Shown here in pieces: positions 35,396-47,921 of a stretch of 64,000 bases of DNA; the stretch's first letter is position 1, and each line of letters starts with the position of its first letter. The DNA lies in the NCBI GenBank assembly GCA_025200525.1, contig CM045763.1:91419944-91483943 (forward strand). Reading direction: 5' to 3'. The notes under the pieces were generated by a model. The model was not told the origin of the DNA, ran no database searches, and worked only from the letters and a program-made list of their open reading frames with translations. The position numbers and the translations under genes are program-made. The DNA comes from Camellia lanceoleosa (Eukaryota; Streptophyta; Magnoliopsida; Ericales; Theaceae).

Positions 35396-38300
35396 TGTAG
35401 CTCGACTTTTCGTGTTATTTTTGGAAGATGACTAGCCGTATAGTATCGGACTCCCGTGGTTCTAAATCTGATCTCACAAGTGTAATGAAATAAATAAACA
35501 CCAAAGAGTCTAAATCCGGCAAATCTTTTGAAAAATCAATTTTGAATAAAAAAATGCCAAAAATAAACTGCTTTGCCAAATACAGAGTCATTACCTAAAT
35601 ATTTTTGGAAAATTTAAGAAACCCATGACTAGTGCCAAAGGCCACATATCCGTCATCACCAAGATTATCTCAGCTCGGGAACTTAGGTACGAGAGGGGAA
35701 GGTCATGAATTGAGTACCCCCACTCGCCCGATCAAAGATCGGTCTTTACTAATCATGATGTGAATCTTATTTACATTATATGCTCTTGTTTTTTTAGGCT
35801 AACTTACTATGTGATGCACACACAAGTATAGACTAATTTGTAAGAATTAGAACATTTGATTTCATGTTTGTTTTTTAAAAGAGTTTTGCGAATGTGCCAC
35901 TTGAAAAAGTGGGCTCAAATGTACATTAATCAAAATCTCCCAATTCAAGCAACTAGCTTTCATCCACGGGCATTCAAACAGTTTATCACTTAAGCACTTA
36001 GTCTCATGGTGAACATGCTTTGATATGACAATACTAACATGCAATGCAACATGCTAAAAAAAAAAAAAATACCTAGTACTCCAAGCCAAAAAGATGAAAG
36101 AGTTAAAAAAAATGCATGATCCTAACTAATGCAATATGACTAATGCAATATGACTAATGCAATGCATGTGATATGCAATCTAAATAGGCTTGGCTAGTTA
36201 ACATGGCATGTGAATCAATTTGATAACATGCGGTCTAAGCACGTATTCAAAGATGCGTTAAACTAACAATGCAAGTTAGAATGATGAACCAAGCCTTGAT
36301 GCATGCAATACAAGTGGATACGAACATGGAGTATGCTAAACAAAACATGATGCTCTAAACTAACCAACATAAGCTAGTAAATAAAAGGGAGAAAGACGTG
36401 GGGTTGGAAGACATACACATTACTACAACTGCGCCCTCACATAGAAGGGTCCAAATAAACTAACTAGCTAAGCTACTTAACTAGCTATTACAACAACAAA
36501 TTAACTAATTATTACAAACCGAATAAACTAACTATTGTAGCTACTTATTACAAAACCAATAACACTAACTAATTAATTAATTACAAATTAGAACTAACTA
36601 ATTAATTACAACATGAATATAACATGAAATAAATAGCTAAACTAATTAATCAACCCCATGAAGCGAGGAATGTTCATGCATGCGCGGATTTCCACCCGAA
36701 AATCCCACTATTCTGCTGCCAGAATGCTTCTGTTGCACAGTAGAACCTCTTTTCACCTCAGATCTTGCTCTGTTCTACTCCAAAAAGTTACTGTTCAATT
36801 TGACAAAAGTGGCCGGTAGGCCAGAAGTAGTTGCCGGCCGGCCACAACTAGTAGCCTACCGTCCAGAAAAAGTAGCCTACTGGCTACAAAATCCTGGTTC
36901 CTCCTGCTGCAATAGAAAGCATACAAAGCACAAAACAGGGTGTTCTTAAGGTATGTTTGTACACCTTGCCCCTCTTTATCATCAAACAGCTCAAAAGAGT
37001 GGCAAGCTTAATTCACAAGCCATCAATCAATGCAATTTCATTACACGATGGCCTATGAACCAAGGTGTACAAGTTCAATAAATGCAACAAGAAAAGACTC
37101 TCAAACCTCCTCCCTATCAAGAATTGATCAAGGGAAGTGGTTGACCTTGGAAGCTTGAACCATTTCATTACTAACAAGTATGAAATGCCTCAAGTTCCAT
37201 GTGTTCAATTAACATTCGATTAAACATCAACTGCTTATTATCTTGCATCATTTTTAATCCTCATTTTATTACTTCATTTTAATTACCAACCATTCTTTAA
37301 CCAATCGAGTCCAATAGTGAGCTTTAAGTCCTCTAATGGAAAGGAGTACCAAACCAAGTGTTGTTTTAGGCATGAGAGAAGTGTCATGCCGTTGGTAATG
37401 AACCCCTAAAGGGATTAAACTATTAAGCACAATACCTTAATCTCATGATTAAACAACAAGTAGCTTGAAACAACTTTCAAAGCAAATAAAAAGCCAAGAA
37501 AGGAGGGAGATTGCAGAGGTAAATAAAGGTGATCACAAATATGGAAAGTAAGAAATAAATGCTTTCAACACAAATAGGTTGGTAGCTAAGGCCTAAACCA
37601 CCAAACCTATAAGGACCATTACACTACAAGCATGTAATATGAAGCATAAATGACACAACCAACCCAAAATAATCCTAAAGTAAGCAAAAACAGTGCTAGA
37701 ATTTAGGTAAAAATAGATAAAAGACTAAGCTAAAATAATGGAGAATTTAAGCTAGTAAACAAGCCAAACGAGGGGTGGCTAACCCCTCCATTTTTGGAAC
37801 CTCAAAACATGATTTTTAGCCTCTGAAAAACTCTAAAATTTAGTATTTAAAAGTTCAAAAAAAGTTGACAAAGAGGTGGGAAACATAAGGGCAAAGGCCT
37901 TAAAATCAAGGTTCAAAGAAGAGCTATCAACCCCTCTGCCTTTAATGGCCTTAAACCACAAGTTTCAACCCAAAAATACAGGTAATAAACAGCTTAACAT
38001 CAAGAAAAGATGGAGACCAATTGGTGTAGAGATGGTACAAAAACACTAGAAGGTATACCTCTTGAAGATGAATGCTTCTTTGAGTTACAAACCATCAATT
38101 TCACACTCTTAAGTGCCTCAAGAGCTCAAATTCAAGCTTAAATCACCTCAGCAAGAAGCTCTCTATGTTTGGTTTTAGAGTATTTAGGCAAAGGCTAAAG
38201 GCTATGCAAGTTGCAAGAGAGAGAGAATTGTAGAGTGAGGAATTTTTTAAAATTTGCTCTTCAAAAATATTTTCTCACTCCTAAATTTTTCTAACCTTGA

Positions 38301-39149
38301 AAACAAGAGAGGAGGTCCTCTATATATAGAAAACATGACCCTCAGTCGAAAATATCTATATACAAATAGCTGGTGTAGTGTGGGAACAGTAGGCAACAAA
38401 TATCTACAAAAAACTAGCTTTGGACACAAGTGGCTGGCAGGCCACTTCTTCTGGCCAACAGGCCATATTAGTGGCCGACAAGCCACTAGTGGGGGACACT
38501 TGGGAGTCCAAAACACTCAAAATGGCCAAAATTTGCACAACTGGCTGGCAGGCCACTAAAGTGGCCGGCCACAAAAATCTATTTACTGGCTCGATTTCAA
38601 ATGGGCATATATCTCTCATCTGACTCAGTTTTAGGCCATTCTTGAGTCCAAATTGAAGTCCCGAAAGTCTACTTTCCAATAGTGGCAGCCTTACATCTAA
38701 ATTCTCAGTGTGCAAAGAGATATGCCTATTTGTCCTAACGAATTGATGCCTAACTTCTTTCCCAACTAATTTTATTCCCTTCCCTCATATTTTCTTCAAC
38801 TCCAAACCTTTAAATAAGATGTTTTAAAGATTTTTTTCAAAGAGTTAACCTCTCTTTCATTTATTTCCACGTTGTCCTTACTCGGTTTACCGAAAAGTGC
38901 AGTATTTTAAACAAAATGCGAGTCTCGGAACATCGTAGAAACATTTAGAAAAATATTTTGAAAAAGAAGGTTTTAAGGTCTAAAATAGTTTTGGCGAAAA
39001 TAGTTTTGGTCCAAAATGGGTTGTAAGGTTGGGAGTTAGAAGCTCTTCTTGTTGAATAAATCGAACATTTGCACAACATAACTTTCATCATCGAGTGATC
39101 AATTAGAGGCGCCCAAGTCTTAAGGGCGGTCAAAAATGGAGTGTCTACA
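35396..39149 (-). mobile_element. Solo LTR 'C' in the gag of element 2 (3,754 bp)
   Basis: On the minus strand it starts TGTAGACACTCCATTTTTGA at 39149 and ends AAGTCGAGCTACA at 35396. TATATATA is at 38321-38328; GGCC modules are at 38431-38575 and 36809-36895. No primer site, gag or second LTR is attached, and gag coding continues on both sides, so it is a solo LTR left by LTR-LTR recombination. Open frames within it (38254, 38404) are LTR sequence. A doubled AATATGACTAATGC word sits near 36135. Confidence 0.88.
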
Positions 39150-41126
39150 GCGATCCATGTGCCTGATGCCACTGCTAATACTACCACTGTTCAAGATCCA
39201 CAAACCCAGGGTATTCCAATTTTTCCAGTCCAAGCAGAATCCATCCCAGCACAAGCTTCCAGAGCCCCGATTTATCATAACGAGGCACCGTTCAAATTTG
39301 AGGTTGATCCAACCGCCCTCAAAGTTAACAAATTGGAGAAATTGTTCAAAAAAGTGCAAGGGGTCAACTTCATTCCAGACATAGAGGATAGGTACACTGA
39401 ATCTGCGGTTACATTACCAGAGCAGTTTAAGATGCCGTACATTGATTGTTTTGAGGGTTTTTGAGGACTCAATGGTTCACTTACTGTTGTTTTCAGATAT
39501 CTTGTGGCCAATGGGTTTAACTAGACTGTAGAAGATATCCCTCTTTGGTTGAACTATGTCGGGCATAGTGGTCATCTAGTACGCTAAGTTAAAAGATTCT
39601 ATAAAGCAGAATTGAGAGGAATTAGCCGAGTCCTTCATTGCTTAGTACTCTTACAATACGTAAATCAAGGTCATAACCCATGATCTTGAGGCAATGCATC
39701 AAGAGCCAAAGGAAGGTTTATCTGAGTTTGTGACGAGATAGAGGGCCAAAGCATCCATAGTGACCACTCGACCTTTAGAGAAAGACCAAATCATAATGGT
39801 TGTTCGGAACCTACATGGCAAGTTGCAACAGAAAATGATTGTTCTCCTCTTATTTACATTCAAAGAACTTCATGAAATGGGGATTCAAATTGAGGACGCC
39901 ATGAAACAGGGGATTATTACTGATGATAAGGAGCCGGCTAAAAGGCCATTTGCTTGTAGTTCCAATGTTGCCAGCGGTAGCACACCTGCGAGGCCATCAG
40001 ACATAAGTGTTGTCACCATAACCAAAACTGCTGACCCCTTCACCAACATGGGCCCACAAACATCATCTAACCCTACCCAACCTCAGGTTAGAACTTTTAA
40101 CGAACTATACATAACCCTATCCAAAGCCATGCAGGTGCTAATCAAGAAAAGACACCTAAAACCCTTAAAACCTCTTCTACTTCCCGACCCAGTTCTACCT
40201 AAGCATGACCCCATAAAATACTGTGCTTCCCATCAGCGACACTGTCATGAAACCAATCGATGCTTTCGTTTGCGTCATGAGATTCAAGATCTCATTGAAA
40301 ACAAGGTCATTGTACCATCCCCAAAACCAAATGTAACCACTAACCCACTCCCTGCCCATAACCAAGTCCTCCTACCCCGAAAGTTTCACCTTATCCATAC
40401 ACTGTCCACCTTTTATAACCCCAGTGTCTATACTTCCCCTTCCCACCTACCAAAATTGATGTTATTCATTTCTGAGGGCACAAACTTGTGCTTGATGGAC
40501 ACATCTAACCTACAAACTGAGCCTCATAGATCCGTGGTGACAACACCTGCAGTAGAAGAAATGTTAACCTCGGAGGGAGGTACTAGTCTGTCATTGGAGT
40601 GTCCTAGGACCTATTTGAAAGGGTATATAACCCGAGTCAATATATTGAGCCAAACATTCAAACCAGGTATGAAATGGTGCTACCAACCTCGGTGGGCATT
40701 AATACGGTTAGGAAAGATGGCTCGAGCCAAGGGTTGGATGACCATGTAGATCTGGAAGAAGATTTAGACAACCTACGATTCTTTGATGAACAGGATCAAG
40801 GCATTAGACAAATCGAGTGGTTTGATCTGAATGGGTCGACTGATAATGCCGGGTGGCTGATTGATGAGTCATACAAGGAAGAAGAAACTGGGATTAAACC
40901 AGAGGAAAAGAAAGCAGAGGTAGCTGTGGCAGCCAAGAAGGCTAAGGTAAAAGAAAAACTGCTAAAGGGCACATGTATGGGAAAACTCACCCAAGAAATG
41001 GGTGTTGCGGGAACTACAAAAACCGAACAGAAAGTTGTGCTGAGACAATTTGAGAGAGAAAAAATTAAAGACAGCCAAAAAACCACAGCAGTGTGTTGCC
41101 CTGAGGGGGACACTTGTACTATGTAG
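39150..41126 (+). pseudogene. Gag of element 2, main part, with one zinc knuckle
   Basis: It resumes the gag after solo LTR C: IHVPDATANTTTVQDPQTQG, then FKFEVDPTALKVNKLEKLFK and MPYIDCFEGF. The core follows with frame changes near 39460-39760. A long clean stretch (39760-40749) has TTRPLEKDQIIMVVRNLHGK, a knuckle at 40222-40263 (C-ASH-QRHC-H-ETNR-C) and RLRHEIQDLIENKVI. An acidic/lysine-rich tail (40674-41126: VDLEEDLDNLRFF, PEEKKAEVAVAAKKAK) leads toward protease. Unlike elements 1 and 4 it lacks the second knuckle block. Gag binds element RNA; this copy is disabled by stops and frameshifts. Confidence 0.85.
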
Positions 41127-42785
41127 AGGGTCAGAAATTAAACTCCTAATTAAATATGGACTTAAGTGCTGAGGTCGCTCCTCTAAGGTGATCAGGAATG
41201 AAAAAGGTGCACGGGCTAAAACCTAAGGAAAGTGGGCCAACAATGGGCCGAAGCAGGTCCGACCCACCAAGGGTCTAAATAGACCCCACAAAGAAAATTG
41301 CCTAAGTGAAGTTGCAGAGGCAACACTTGCAATGGTCAAGTTATTGAGGCACTTTGCCTCAATGCCGCCATTCCCCAATATTGTCAGCTCTGCTGCCATT
41401 GAAGTTGATGAAGGAAAGAGAACCGAAACAGCCAAGTTGTAGAAGCAACACTCTCAACGGCCAAGTTACAGAGGCACTTTTCCTCAGCGCCACCATTCTA
41501 AGTATTGTCGGTATCGTAGCCATCTAAAGTTGTTGAGGGAAGGAGAAAATTGAAGTAACTAAGTTGCAGAGGTAGTACTTGCAACGCCCAAGTTGTGGAG
41601 GCATTTTGTCGGCGTCGCCATCTCTAATATTGTTGGTTTTTCCATTTGAACTTGCTGTGGGAAATGACTACTGTAGTAACTATAGTCGCTGCAACTAACT
41701 TGCAGAGGGAACATCCCGCCAAGGTGATAGTAGCCTTTGGGAGAAGCTTTCCCTCTACAAGTAGGAGCTAATGTTTGGCGTTGATAGGCCCCAAGGCATT
41801 ACTAGCCTAGGGCTGATATTAGGCCCCAAAGTTCATTAACTTGGTGCTGATAGCAGGTCCCAAGACATACTAGTTGGAGCTGATAGCAGGCCCGAAGATA
41901 CCAGTATGCCACGGCTACTCTGCAAAGATTGGAACAGGGTAGCCTGAGCGCAAGGGACTTCTTTTCCATTTACCTAGGTTATAGACTTGCCTTGGTTGCA
42001 CATGCAAGACGAAGGAAGCCCCCTTGGGCTTGTTACCAAGGCACAACATGGCTGATAACAAGCTTGGCTGTGGCTTTCGCCCTGGAAAGTTGGGGAGTTT
42101 GTAGTTAAGTGGCTAAGTGTGGAGGTTTCACTAAGGTGAACACGAACATGGTCAATAGCAGGCTATAAAGTCCAGAGAATGCATGTACTAGCCAAATAGA
42201 ACTGAGAAGGCAAGTGCAACGGCAAGATTTACTGCTGTAAGTGTACCTACTGAGGTTCAAGCTAAGAAGGCAAGCACAGAGGCAAACACTATTGCCGCAA
42301 CTGCACTCGATGAGGCTCAAAAGAGAGTTGCAGCGCCAAACACTCCTGTCAGTAACTACACTTGCTGAGGCTCAAAAGGTAGTTGTGGAGGCAAACAGAT
42401 AGTATATAGTACATGCAGAGGGACACGTGGTACCTTCAGCTTGGTGGCTCAAGGAAGAATATTCTATATGATCCTTAGGGACACATGTCTTTTCTTTATT
42501 TGGCCACTTGGTGTCCTCTTAGTACTAAGGAAAAGCTTATAAATAGAACCCATTTCCTAAGGTCCAAAGAGGGAAATTTTGGAGATTTAGGCAAGATGCT
42601 GCCCATTTTGGCACTACCATTGTCTTCTTCTTGAGCTACTTACTTTACCCTCACCCAGTTGCCCACTTTCCAACTTCCTAGACAGTTACTGCTGCTCATT
42701 CTCTAGTCATTCCACCATTGTTGGACCATTAGCATAGTTTTGCCTCTTTAATCACCTTCCTAACCTTGTTCATGAACTAGCATAG
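41127..42785 (+). repeat. Repeat-rich insertion between gag and pol, origin unknown
   Basis: The protease expected here is not seen. Instead there are three tandem families. A ~126-bp unit occurs three times (41311, 41436, 41563; GTTGCAGAGGCAACACTTGC). A ~42-bp unit occurs three times (41785-41900; GCTGATAGCAGGCCC). A ~63-bp unit occurs three times (42220-42385; GAGGCTCAAAAG). A TATA-like CTTATAAATAGAACCC lies at 42537-42552, and a CT/AT-rich 240-bp tail follows. It could be a worn LTR or another non-coding element. I found no clear terminal repeats or target duplication, and the ends are approximate. Confidence 0.5.
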
Positions 42786-43700
42786 GTGGATTGGGCACTG
42801 ACGTATATCCATACATCCACCACCAAAGGTACTACACCATTGCTAGAGATCAATCATGGTGATGAGGATGTATTCCTCTCGAGATTCACTCTGGCAGAAG
42901 CCCAAGTAGTGCAGACAATATTAGCCACGAACGAAGGCATGTACGTCAGTGCCCAATCCATTTACATCATGAACAAGCTACGGCATATTCCGAGAATAGG
43001 GCTCGGAAGGAGTGGGAAAAAAGGTGTTGTAACACTAGCATAGGTGCCATACAATCTGCATGCCTTTGGGTTGGGCTACGTGCCCACCAAAGAGGACTGG
43101 ATAAGAAAGGGGAAAGAAAAGAGGGACAGAGCCAAGGCCAAGAGAGCTGGAAAGCGCTATGAGCTCATCTACAAGCCAATCCGGGGAACTCTGAATGGGC
43201 ATTTTGTTAGAAAGGGAGAGGATTTCCCCTTTTGTGGCTTTCCCAAGCCTTAAGTTGATTCCTCGAAGAAGTGTGTCCCCAGGTTCGAGATCTTCTTTGA
43301 TCAATAGCTGCAAGACAGTGATAAAGAAAAGGCTGAACCAAGCATCAACGCTAGCCAGAGCACAAAAGATGACTCAAACAATAGCGAGTCTGAAGTAGAG
43401 GCAGTACTGGCCAATCTCTTAATGGATCCCATGATCGACACGAAGAACTTGGGGGATAACTTTACTATCTCCATGATTGGGGAGAAATTGGGTGTGGACC
43501 CAACCAGTGGTATTTTGGATGCATCGAGGGCACCATGTCTTACTTAGTAGTTGGAGAAAGGCTTTCTTTCCAATTTTGAATCGGGTGATAAGCCAGACTC
43601 TGATTCCACCGAGTCTGTGTAGTTAAAATCAGATTCAAGTCAGTCCGAGGAGTTTGAGTCTGGCATTCCCGGGGGTGGTAACCCGGATGCCAAGGTCCTG
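42786..43700 (+). pseudogene. Pol N-terminal linker with G-patch-like motif
   Basis: Frames read FTLAEAQVVQTILATNEGMY, then IMNKLRHIPRIGLGRSGKKG. After a stop come HAFGLGYVPTKEDWIRKGKE, KPIRGTLNGHFVRKGEDFPF and CGFPKP. The glycine-spaced IGLGRSGKKGV and FGLGYVPT resemble the G-patch-like stretch between protease and RT in Tat-lineage pol. The protease catalytic DTG/DSG region itself is missing, probably lost to the preceding insertion. An acidic Ser-rich stretch (43380-43700) has several stops. Confidence 0.65.
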
Positions 43701-44956
43701 TTGTGGTCCTCTTTTTCTTTCTCTTTTGAGTCTATTGTAACCGAAAAATCGGAACTTATGAATGAGAACACTACAGATTCTGTGTACTTCTCTGTGCCGC
43801 TGATTTATTGCATTGACCAAGATTTTTATAATTTTAATGAAAATGAAGATGAAGAAATTTCTCTAGCTTTGAAAAACTTGATTAATCGAGAGAATGAGAG
43901 GCGTGCTACCCCCTGTATTGATGAAATAATTGCCATTAATACAGGTATTGAGAAGGATCCACGCTTGGTCCAGATCAGGCCCATGTTGTCTTCGGAGGGA
44001 CGCGAGTGTTTAATTGCTTTATTAAAAGATTTTAAAGATGTTTTTGCGTGGTCCTACGAAGACATGCCTGGAATCGACCTTGAGATCGTATAGCACCGGA
44101 TTCCTTTTGACCCTAAGACCTGACCAGTCAAATAGAAACTGTGCAGAATTCATCTGGATTGGGCATTGAAAATCAAGGAAGAGGTCACCAAATAGATTGA
44201 TGTAGGATTCTTGTTAGTGTGCGAGTATCCGACCTAGTTGGCCAATATCGCCCCAGTTCCAAAGACAGACGATAGAATCCAAGTTTATGTTGACTTTCGA
44301 TACCTGAACAGAGCTAGTCTGAAAGATGACTTTCCATTGCTACATATTGATGAGTTGGTAGACTTCACCACATGTTATGCATTACTATTGTTCATGGATG
44401 GATTTTCTGGATACAATTAGATTATGATGGCACCGGAGAACAGAGAAAAGACTGCGTTCACCACGCCATGGGGCATTTACTTTACCAAGTCATGCCTTTT
44501 GGGTTAAAAAAATGATGGGCTACATATCAGACGGCTACGACCACCATTTTGCACGACATTATTTACAAAGAGGTTGAGGTGCATATGGACGACATGATTG
44601 TCAAGTCCAAAGAGTGAGAAAGCCACTACACCACACTGGAAAAATTCTTTCAACAGATCAGGTAATACAGATTGAGGTTAAACCCACAAAAATGCACCTT
44701 TGGGGTGACTGCAAGAAAAATGCTGGGATTCCTAATCACATGGAAGGGAATTGAAGTAGATCCTTCCAAAATCAAGGCCATCTTAGAAATGCCACCACTA
44801 AGGATTAAAAAGGAGGTGCGGGGCTTTCTAGGTAAAGTGCAATTCATAAGACGGTTTATTTCAAAATTAACCTTAACTTGTGAACCGCTATTTGGTCTAT
44901 TGAAGAAAGGGAAGAAGTTTCAGTGGGATGGTCGATATCAATTTGCCTTCAAGTAG
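43701..44956 (+). pseudogene. Reverse transcriptase of element 2
   Basis: RNA-templated DNA synthesis domain. The pre-RT linker (SSEGRECLIALLKDFKDVFA, then WSYEDMPGIDLEIV) ends at a TAG at 44091-44093. Fingers/palm motifs follow: VYVDFRYLNRASLKDDFPL (about 44285) and LLLFMDGFSGYN (44385-44418). The YVDD box is changed to HMDD (44582-44593), and the frame slips just before it (FTKSCLLG). The thumb and connection (44672-44956) read RLNPQKCTFGVTARKMLGFL, then PPLRIKKEVRGFLGKVQFIR. Several stops are present. The two catalytic aspartates of the box remain, but the tyrosine and valine are replaced. Confidence 0.88.
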
Positions 44957-44974
44957 TACCTCTAGAACCCACAT

Positions 44975-45427
44975 ATGTTGTCGCCGCCAAAGCCAGGGAA
45001 GCCTCTGATTTTGTATTTTTCGGTAACAGATTCAATCATGGAGTGCATGCTAGCTCAAGAATCTGAAGATAAGGTGGAAAAGGCCATCTTTTATTTGAGC
45101 AAGAAGATGCTAGACTATGAGACCCGCTACACTCCCCTGGAGAAAGCTTGCTTAGCCTTGGTATGGGTTACTAGGAAGTTGAGGCACTACTTGTTAGCTC
45201 ACTCTATAATCCTAGTTTCAAGATTAGATCCCATCAAATATCTCTTTGAGAAACCTGCGCTTACAGGTAGGCTAGCTCGTTGGTTGCTTATTCTCTCCGA
45301 ATTTGGCCTCAAGTATGTCACACACAAATCAGTTAAAGGAAGAGCTATAGTGGAATTCTTGGTAGACCACCCGGTGGAAGGAGATGAGGCAGTGGAATAC
45401 CTGTTCCCAGATGAAAACATTCTGTAG
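44975..45427 (+). pseudogene. Native RNase H domain of element 2 pol
   Basis: The frame is uninterrupted for 150 codons: LILYFSVTDSIMECMLAQE, KAIFYLSKKMLDYETRYTPL, EKACLALVWVTRKLRHYL and VSRLDPIKYLFEKPALTGR. It degrades the RNA strand of the RNA-DNA hybrid during reverse transcription. Candidate catalytic acids are the Asp of VTDS, the Glu of PLEKA and the Asp of SRLDP. One TAG separates it from RT and another from the next RNase H. Confidence 0.88.
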
Positions 45428-45930
45428 GTAGAAGAGGAAACATGGACAATGTACTTTGACGGAGCATCCAATCAGCATGGTTATGGGATAGGTGTGCTGC
45501 TGATAGCACCCGATGATTTCTATATACCCCTAGCTTTCAAACTTTGGTTCAAAGTGTCCCACAATGAAGCAGAATATGAGGTGTGTATTGCTAGTTTGGA
45601 AGCTGCCCTAGAACTAGGGACAATAAGGTTGGATGGCATTGGAGACTCAAACTTGGTTGTTTCTCAAGCAAACGAGACTGGAAAGTTAAGGAGAAGAAAA
45701 TGAAAGTTTATCACCAGACCTTGGATATTCTAATTCTGAGGTTTGAAAAACTAACGTTCACACATCTGCTTAGAGAGGACAATCGGTGTGATAACGTGCT
45801 GGAAACTCTATCTTCCATGGTAGACATCTTGCTTGGAGTCAAGATGCGTCTGATTATCATCGAACAGAAATCTGCACCTGCTTGTGAGACCATTGCCGCA
45901 ATAGATAAGATTCAAGACAAGAACACCTAG
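45428..45930 (+). pseudogene. Second (archaeal-type) RNase H domain of element 2 pol
   Basis: Reads TMYFDGASNQHGYGIGVLLI, then NEAEYEVCIASLEAALELGT and GIGDSNLVVSQA. After a one-base slip near 45700 come YHQTLDILILRFEKLTFTHL and EDNRCDNVLETLSSMV. The DGAS, NEAEYE, GDSNLV and C-terminal Asp motifs give all four catalytic acids. A second RNase H between the native one and integrase is a hallmark of the Tat lineage. Confidence 0.9.
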
Positions 45931-47180
45931 TATTATGATATTTGGAATTTTCCAGAAAATGATACGTATCCACCAGGGGCAAATGCCAAAGATAAATGGG
46001 GAATACAGCGTCTGGTCATCCAATTCATCATCTGCGGGGGTAAGCTGTACAAGAGAGGTCATCTGGGAATGCACAAGCTCTGTGTTGAAGAAGAGGAATC
46101 GAAGTGTCTCATGGAGGCCATCCACGAAGGGGAGTGTGGAGCACACATGAATGGTGTGTTGCTGGCCAGAAAGATTCTCAGACAAGGCTATTATTGGTCA
46201 ATTAGGGAGGAGGATTGTATTAGCTTCATTCGGCGATGCCACAAATGCCAAATCCATGCCAATCGCATGAACATCCTGCCGTCAAAGCTTTACAACATAC
46301 TTTGCCATGGCATTTCTTAGTCTAGGGAATCAACGTTATCGGTGTAATCTAGCCAAAGGGTTCAAATGGACATGAGTTCATCTTAGTGGCGATTGTCTAT
46401 TTTGTGAAGTAGGTGGAAGCTTAGTCTTATGCTGTGTTGTAGGCATCGCATATAGCCAAGTTTATCAGAAATAACATCATCTACCGATATGGGTCTCTGA
46501 ACAAGATCATGTCAGATAATGGCTCGCACTTCAAGAAAGATGTGGTGGATTTACTTGAGAAATATAATGTGGCTTTTCATAAGTCATCAACATGCAGACC
46601 ACAGACTAACAGAGCTGTTGAATCCGCCAACAAGAATGTCAAGAACATCTTGTGAAAAATGGTTGAGATTTACAAGGATTAGCTGGATAAACTACCGTTT
46701 GCACTCTAGGGTTACAAAACATCAATTCGGACATCCACAAGGGTGACCCCCTATTCTCTGGTGTATGGGATGGAAGTCGTTTTACCGATTGAAATAAAAG
46801 TACCATCATTGCAAATGCTATGAATTATGGCTGAGTGTCAGATAGTAGAGGTGGATTGGCAATGGAGCAGGTTTGAGGAATTGATGTTGTTTGACGAGAG
46901 AAGGTTAAGGGCATTATATCACATCCAGGGTTACCAGCACAAAATTGCTAGGGCTTTTAACAAGAAGGTTAAGTCTAGAAAAACTCAAAAAAGGAGATAT
47001 GGTACTGAAAGACAACCAAGCTCCCATCCATAACCCTAGGGGCAAGTTCCAACCGAATTGGATTGGTCCCTACATCATCAAATCTATCTAGTCAGGAAGG
47101 GTAATTATCCTTATGAATCTAGGTGGCTCAGAGTTCTCACGGCAGATCAGTATGGACAAGTTGAAGAAATACTACCCCTG
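45931..47180 (+). pseudogene. Integrase of element 2 pol
   Basis: Inserts the DNA copy into the genome. The zinc-binding HHCC domain is intact (46117-46260: HEGECGAHMNG, then CISFIRRCHKCQIHA). In the catalytic core the first Asp is replaced by Asn (GINVIGV, codon 46332-46334), with a TAG just before it. The second (MSDNGSHF, 46509) and the Glu (NRAVESANKN, 46608) remain. The C-terminal part ends near 47180: RALYHIQGYQHKIARAFNKK, a slip near 46990, FQPNWIGPYIIKSI, and finally MDKLKKYYP with TGA. More stops and slips are scattered in it; it is non-functional. Confidence 0.88.
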
Positions 47181-47921
47181 AAAGGCTTGCTAGGCCGAAA
47201 ACCCAGAAGGGAAACCTAGGCAAAAGTTGGAGCATGAAAAATTAGAAACAAAGAAAAAAACAACACAGCTCGTAAGGCCAAAAACTCGAAAGGGTGGCTT
47301 TGGTAAAAGTTAGAGCGCAAAAGGAGAGAGTTAATACTCGAGTGAACCCGAACCGAACCACATAAGGCCTGATTCCCATCTTTGGGATACGTAGGCAACT
47401 TCACCCTGAAGTTTGGCCATAATTATCTCCAAATCAACTGTCCTATCACTTTGTCTGATCAGGCCATCTTTGCCCATCGTCTGTGTTTGGTTGTGTTATC
47501 TTCATTTTGGCAGAAGGGCCAGTTGCAACGGAGAGCAGTGATGGTGAATGCAGTTGTGGGCAATTATCATCTCCTGATTTGTGGTTGTGCATCTTGAGGA
47601 TCGATTTCGTATATGTCAGGTGGTGATCATTTCCAAAAATTGTTTTGAAAAGTTTTAATGAAGTGATTTTCTCAAAATTTTGCCCTTTACAATTTAGACC
47701 ATTTACGACCAAAAGGAAAATTTTTAGTGCTCACAACTTTAATTCCATTGATTTCAACACAAATACATCCTTCAACTCCCTAATCTAAATCAAAGTTGCT
47801 TTTACATCATAAAACTTGAAAAGAAAAGTCAAAGCAATAAACAAGGGGCATAGATAAGTTAGGTGGTCTTGCGTCCTCTACTCATGCTTACGGAAGTCTC
47901 TACAGCCAAAGTCGACCCAAC
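47181..47921 (+). other. Post-pol 3' UTR of element 2
   Basis: Directly after the integrase stop, the sequence matches the reverse strand of element 1 (24060-23590) and of element 4 (near 6330-6390), including GGCCGAAAACCCAGAAGGG and GGAAAATTTTTAGTGCTCAC. Two related GCCGAAAAC/GCCAAAAAC words 75 bp apart show a local duplication. No gene is seen. Confidence 0.7.

Noticed and set aside
42787..42960. A MITE with 19-bp terminal inverted repeats
   Set aside because: No target-site duplication at either end, and the coding frame of the pol linker continues through the right arm.
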